Shown here in pieces: positions 61,601 to 64,000 of a stretch of DNA of 64,000 nucleotides. The position numbers were made by a program, and so were the translations under genes. The DNA comes from Promethearchaeota archaeon (GTDB lineage Archaea > Asgardarchaeota > Lokiarchaeia > Sigynarchaeales > SOKP01), in assembly GCA_019057775.1 (NCBI GenBank), contig JAHLWT010000185.1, positions 21,038 through 85,037 of the forward strand, given 5' to 3'. The notes under the pieces are model-generated. The model was given only the letters and a program-made list of their open reading frames with translations, ran no database searches and was not told where the DNA came from. Each line of letters opens with the position of its first letter. The stretch's first letter is position 1.

Positions 61601-64000
61601 TGTAATGAGAATTATGGGGGGGGGATTTATTTAGGATTAAGTACCTTTAATAATATTTCAGGAAATTCAGCATTTAATAATGACCAAAGAGGGCTTTATT
61701 TATCGTCTTTAAGTAATAACAATACAATTCTAAATAACAGTTTTAACTATAACAATCAAGATGGAATGTTTATATCTGACAGTCATAATAATACATTTAT
61801 AGGAAATAGTGCAGATCTTAACGATCGTGGAATATGGGTAAGGAAAAGCAATAATAATACAATCTTAGGAAACAATGTAAGTTATAACGATTTTATTGGA
61901 TTATGGTTATATAGAAGCAACAATACTGATGTTATAAGAAATACATTCATTGGGAACTCATGGAAAAACATCTATGATGATGAAAGTGTAAATAATTATT
62001 TCAAATGGAATTATTTAGATGGGATTTTTTCTCCATTTATTATTGATGATGATGGAGGGGGTCATTTTACATGGACAGAAGCAAGAAATCTATTCTATTG
62101 GTGTACAGGATCAGGTACTTATTCTGATCCGTATATAATGAATAACTTAATAATTGATGGCCAAAATTCAAGTAGCTGCATAGAAATTAGGGATTCTACG
62201 GTATTTTTTAAGATGGTAAGTTGTACGCTTTCTAATTCTGGTTCAGGATTCTATAATGCAGGAATTAAATTAAGAAATGTTATAAATGGTCAACTAATTA
62301 ACAACGACTGTTCAAATAATAACGGCGTTGGAATAGGTTTAATCCAAAGTCAAAATATTACCATTGATGTAAATTCTGTAAATAATAATGATGATTTTGG
62401 TATATTTTTAGAAGTGAGTCATAACAACATCCTTACTGGAAACACCTTAAATGGGAATTCTGATGGGATGTATTTAGGCTTAAGTACGAATAATACCATT
62501 TCGGACAACTCAGTTTTTAATAATATTCAAAGGGGAATTTATTTATCCTCCTCAAGTAATAACAATACTATAATGAACAACAGTGTTGCATATAACGGTA
62601 ACAACGGAATAGACGTATCTGGTGGTCATGGTGTTAAAGTAATAGGAAATATCGTAAATAACAACGGTTGGAACGGGGTTATGGCATGGGAAAGCAATAA
62701 TAATACAATTGCAGAAAACTCGATAAAATTTAACGATTTTGCGGGAATTTATTTATATAGTAGCAACCTAAGCGTGGTCTTTAACAACTTTATAGCTAAT
62801 AATACCGAATATGGTATGTATTTGTTACATTTCACTAACTCCAGTTTTATATATAATAATAGTCTAAGCAACAATAAAGTAAATGCTAAAGATGACGGTT
62901 CTAATAACCAATGGGATAATGGGGTAATTGGAAATGACTGGTCTGATTATAATGGAAAAGATGCCAATGATAATGGGATTGGTGATACTCCATACATTAT
63001 TGTAGGTACTGCAGGATCTCAAGATAATCTACCTATTTGGTGGGATGCCCCAGTATTTTCAATTATTTCCCCCTTAATGAATGAAGAATTCAAAAATAAT
63101 GCACCATCGTATGAAATATCGATTATTGAGGGTGTAACTGATACCATGTGGTATACCCTGGATACTGGATCAACAAATCAGACATTTTTATCCTTAACCG
63201 GGGTAATAAATCAGGCTCTTTGGTATAATGTTCCTTCAGGGATTGTTATTCTTCGTTTTACAGTTAATGATTCTAGAGGGTATAGTTCATACCAAGAAAT
63301 TAATATTTTGAAAATTCTTAGCTATACGATTCTTTCTCCCTTTATAATTGACGATACTGGAGGAGGAGACTATACATGGGCAGAAGCCGTTCAAGAACAT
63401 TGGTGTCGGGGCTCTGGTTCATCAATTGATCCATATATTATTGAATTCATCAAAATCGATGGTCAAAATTCAGGTAGCTGCCTAACAATTAGATATTCAC
63501 AAGTTTATTTTACACTAGAAAATTGTATGTTTAATAATTCAGGCAACATCAATGATAATGACGCAGGCGTAAAATTAATAAATATTACAAACGGAAGATT
63601 ACACCTTGTTAATAGTTCATTTAACAATGGTCATGGAATTATCTTAGAATTCTGTGAATATATAGATATAACAAATAGTACAATTAACAATAATACTTTG
63701 AACGGGATTTTATTGATCGATTGCAACTATGTAAATATCTTAGATAATACTAATACAATTAATAGTAATTCTGAGTCTGGTATATATCTATTAAGAAGCC
63801 ATAACAATGAAATCTCTGATAATACAATAAGATATAATAGTGTTGGGATAAATCTTGATGACTCTAACGATAATTTAATAGATAGAAATAATTTATTGGG
63901 TAATGAAATAGCCATCTTAGATAATGGTGAGAATAATATAATAGGAGATGGTAATATTCTTCCTGGAGGAACAGGATTTCAGTTTCCTTTTGAAACCTTG
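58679..64000 (+). CDS. Secreted giant parallel beta-helix (NosD/right-handed beta-helix) surface protein, partial
   Basis: ATG at 58679 opens a frame without stop to the window end (1774 codons so far). A signal peptide (~1-27) is followed by Asn-rich beta-helix coils (N-x-x-I-x-x-N-x-x-x repeats). Five modules start with a block of the type W-x-W-A then W-C-S-G-S-G-T-x-x-D-P-Y and I-D-G-x-N-S, at about 58860, 60215, 61185, 62040 and 63345. Modules end with a calcium-like D-x-N-D-D-G-I-G-[DE] block followed by D-N-x-P-I-W. An Ig-like segment lies near 63050-63310. Beta-helix proteins of this type bind or cleave carbohydrates at the cell surface. The 3' end is missing. Confidence 0.85.
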   Translation, partial: MKKNFKIMFLLGIIGFLSFTIFISNIFDDLDYNSKNRLENSEFWDLTSTPIHINDLNPSINWSKTASDNDWCSGSGTWNDPYLIENVTVDGLFTGSCILIENSEIPFIIRNCTFINSGRGAVWPESGIQFNNASNGYIENNTISLNGFHGISILYGSKNNTIANNIINNNDAGGIYLGYSSNNNTFNENIFNYNWDGALSIYDCSFNNFTGNYFTQTSSDITREISITGYNHSFSGNNFIDCGIYIRDDKPLSELSSHLIDKTNLVNGKPIYYYAKKQFLTKENYSNAGQVILVDCEYCEISNLNISNGGRGISLYYSHNNTIFKNNVSNSFVEEILLYKSHQNNVSHNSINNLDSSRGIYLRYSNENNVTFNQIIDCNTAIQVGTSFSNTISDNYLDDNYRGMYIQNGQIVEMYNIITRNIISNNSEGIYVTSPYTTNNTIYLNDFINNGVHAENNGGSNNWDNGLIGNNWDDYIGNDTNDDGIGETPRIIPGTAGDQDNFPIWADEHNGSKIIIDDRSSKNWEWATQFTWCSGSGTTDDPYVIKDCIIDGKNSSDCILIKNSNASFIIKDCIVFNASASDLPPYYGGITLEDTSNGLLINNNCSNNNRYGIFLRKSIIGCTNITIQDCIINDNSLYGCIGINIDRSHNLYIKNNEFNDNYRGINLGNSHNNTIVDNNFNNMQQNNIRLSVSDFNIVKRNYIYGGLYGIFLNANNNTVSFNEVYSCLFGIYAGGGSYNHTIANNTVHYNSYGVYLEHAFCQNMLIYNNSFIGNGLHAYDNGGFNDWDNGVIGNYWDNYTGSDTNDDGIGEDPYTNIQGLAFSQDNFPIWDDGYNGSKIIIDDSASNNWDWAKTRTWCSGSGTFHDPYIIEDILIDGNNLTSCIEIRNSIVFFKIENCTVFNSSSGIGLDYAGIELTNVFNGQLVINNCSNNNGNGIRLSNSDNNTILGNTANKNNDFGIMLSVSHNNNLSGNICNENYGGGIYLGLSTFNNISGNSAFNNDQRGLYLSSLSNNNTILNNSFNYNNQDGMFISDSHNNTFIGNSADLNDRGIWVRKSNNNTILGNNVSYNDFIGLWLYRSNNTDVIRNTFIGNSWKNIYDDESVNNYFKWNYLDGIFSPFIIDDDGGGHFTWTEARNLFYWCTGSGTYSDPYIMNNLIIDGQNSSSCIEIRDSTVFFKMVSCTLSNSGSGFYNAGIKLRNVINGQLINNDCSNNNGVGIGLIQSQNITIDVNSVNNNDDFGIFLEVSHNNILTGNTLNGNSDGMYLGLSTNNTISDNSVFNNIQRGIYLSSSSNNNTIMNNSVAYNGNNGIDVSGGHGVKVIGNIVNNNGWNGVMAWESNNNTIAENSIKFNDFAGIYLYSSNLSVVFNNFIANNTEYGMYLLHFTNSSFIYNNSLSNNKVNAKDDGSNNQWDNGVIGNDWSDYNGKDANDNGIGDTPYIIVGTAGSQDNLPIWWDAPVFSIISPLMNEEFKNNAPSYEISIIEGVTDTMWYTLDTGSTNQTFLSLTGVINQALWYNVPSGIVILRFTVNDSRGYSSYQEINILKILSYTILSPFIIDDTGGGDYTWAEAVQEHWCRGSGSSIDPYIIEFIKIDGQNSGSCLTIRYSQVYFTLENCMFNNSGNINDNDAGVKLINITNGRLHLVNSSFNNGHGIILEFCEYIDITNSTINNNTLNGILLIDCNYVNILDNTNTINSNSESGIYLLRSHNNEISDNTIRYNSVGINLDDSNDNLIDRNNLLGNEIAILDNGENNIIGDGNILPGGTGFQFPFETL

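Noticed and set aside
1..64000. CRISPR arrays, insertion sequences, prophage or integrated element
   Set aside because: No regularly spaced identical repeats of CRISPR type, transposase or integrase genes were seen. The repeats present are explained by the beta-helix protein and the helicase tail.

Overview
The window is AT-rich (roughly 30% GC by eye), mixes TTG with ATG starts, and carries an archaeal gene set: histone, 20S proteasome beta subunit, ribosomal protein S8e, SRP19, archaeal-type GluRS and a Hef-like helicase. Several genes are typical of Asgard archaea (Promethearchaeota): Rag/Gtr-like GTPases, longin-Arf fusion GTPases, longin-like sensor proteins, and a selenoprotein with what looks like a eukaryote-type SECIS element. 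A Lokiarchaeia-like organism fits best. This rests on gene content, not on a database match.

Layout. 1-0.9 kb: a peroxiredoxin selenoprotein with two in-frame UGA codons exactly at the redox-Cys positions, a candidate SECIS just 3' of it, and a small ORF. 1-7.5 kb: PAP2 phosphatase, Hsp20, an AAA/STAND-like ATPase, a longin-TPR-like protein, Ftr (formylmethanofuran:H4MPT formyltransferase) and a transglutaminase-like protein. 7.7-13.4 kb: a signalling island with a longin-PAS-GAF-PAS sensor that converges on a four-gene operon made by tandem duplication of a [Rag-like GTPase + longin-Arf GTPase] pair. 13.6-28.9 kb: redox and acyl-CoA metabolism (two FAD-oxidase/Fe-S CCG-protein pairs, AMP- and ADP-forming acyl-CoA synthetases), a PAS histidine kinase with its CheY-like regulator, a GNAT protein and a CPBP protease. 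29-37.8 kb: a secreted Ig-like protein, a 1470-residue toroid/coiled-coil/membrane-anchor protein, a Hef-like helicase with an internal tandem repeat, a GH4 remnant and an MBL hydrolase. 38-45 kb: zinc-ribbon membrane proteins, histone, JAMM protease next to the proteasome beta subunit, S8e, HypA, SRP19 and an intron-containing tRNA-Pro. 45-58.5 kb: several unknown proteins, aldo/keto reductase, MtxX-like protein, CPBP protease, a zinc-ribbon/helical/beta-sandwich protein, GluRS, MBL hydrolase, a membrane PHP phosphoesterase and a HAD phosphatase. 58.7-64 kb: the first 1774 codons of a secreted parallel beta-helix (NosD-like) surface protein that runs off the window.

The strongest candidates for an under-described system are (i) the Rag/longin-Arf operon facing a longin-PAS-GAF-PAS protein whose N-terminus resembles the longin motif of NPRL2 (the eukaryotic GATOR1 subunit that regulates Rag GTPases), which would be a small archaeal Rag-type sensing circuit, and (ii) the U-x-x-U peroxiredoxin with an AUGA/GA kink-turn-like SECIS. 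Both are inferences from sequence and can be tested as described.
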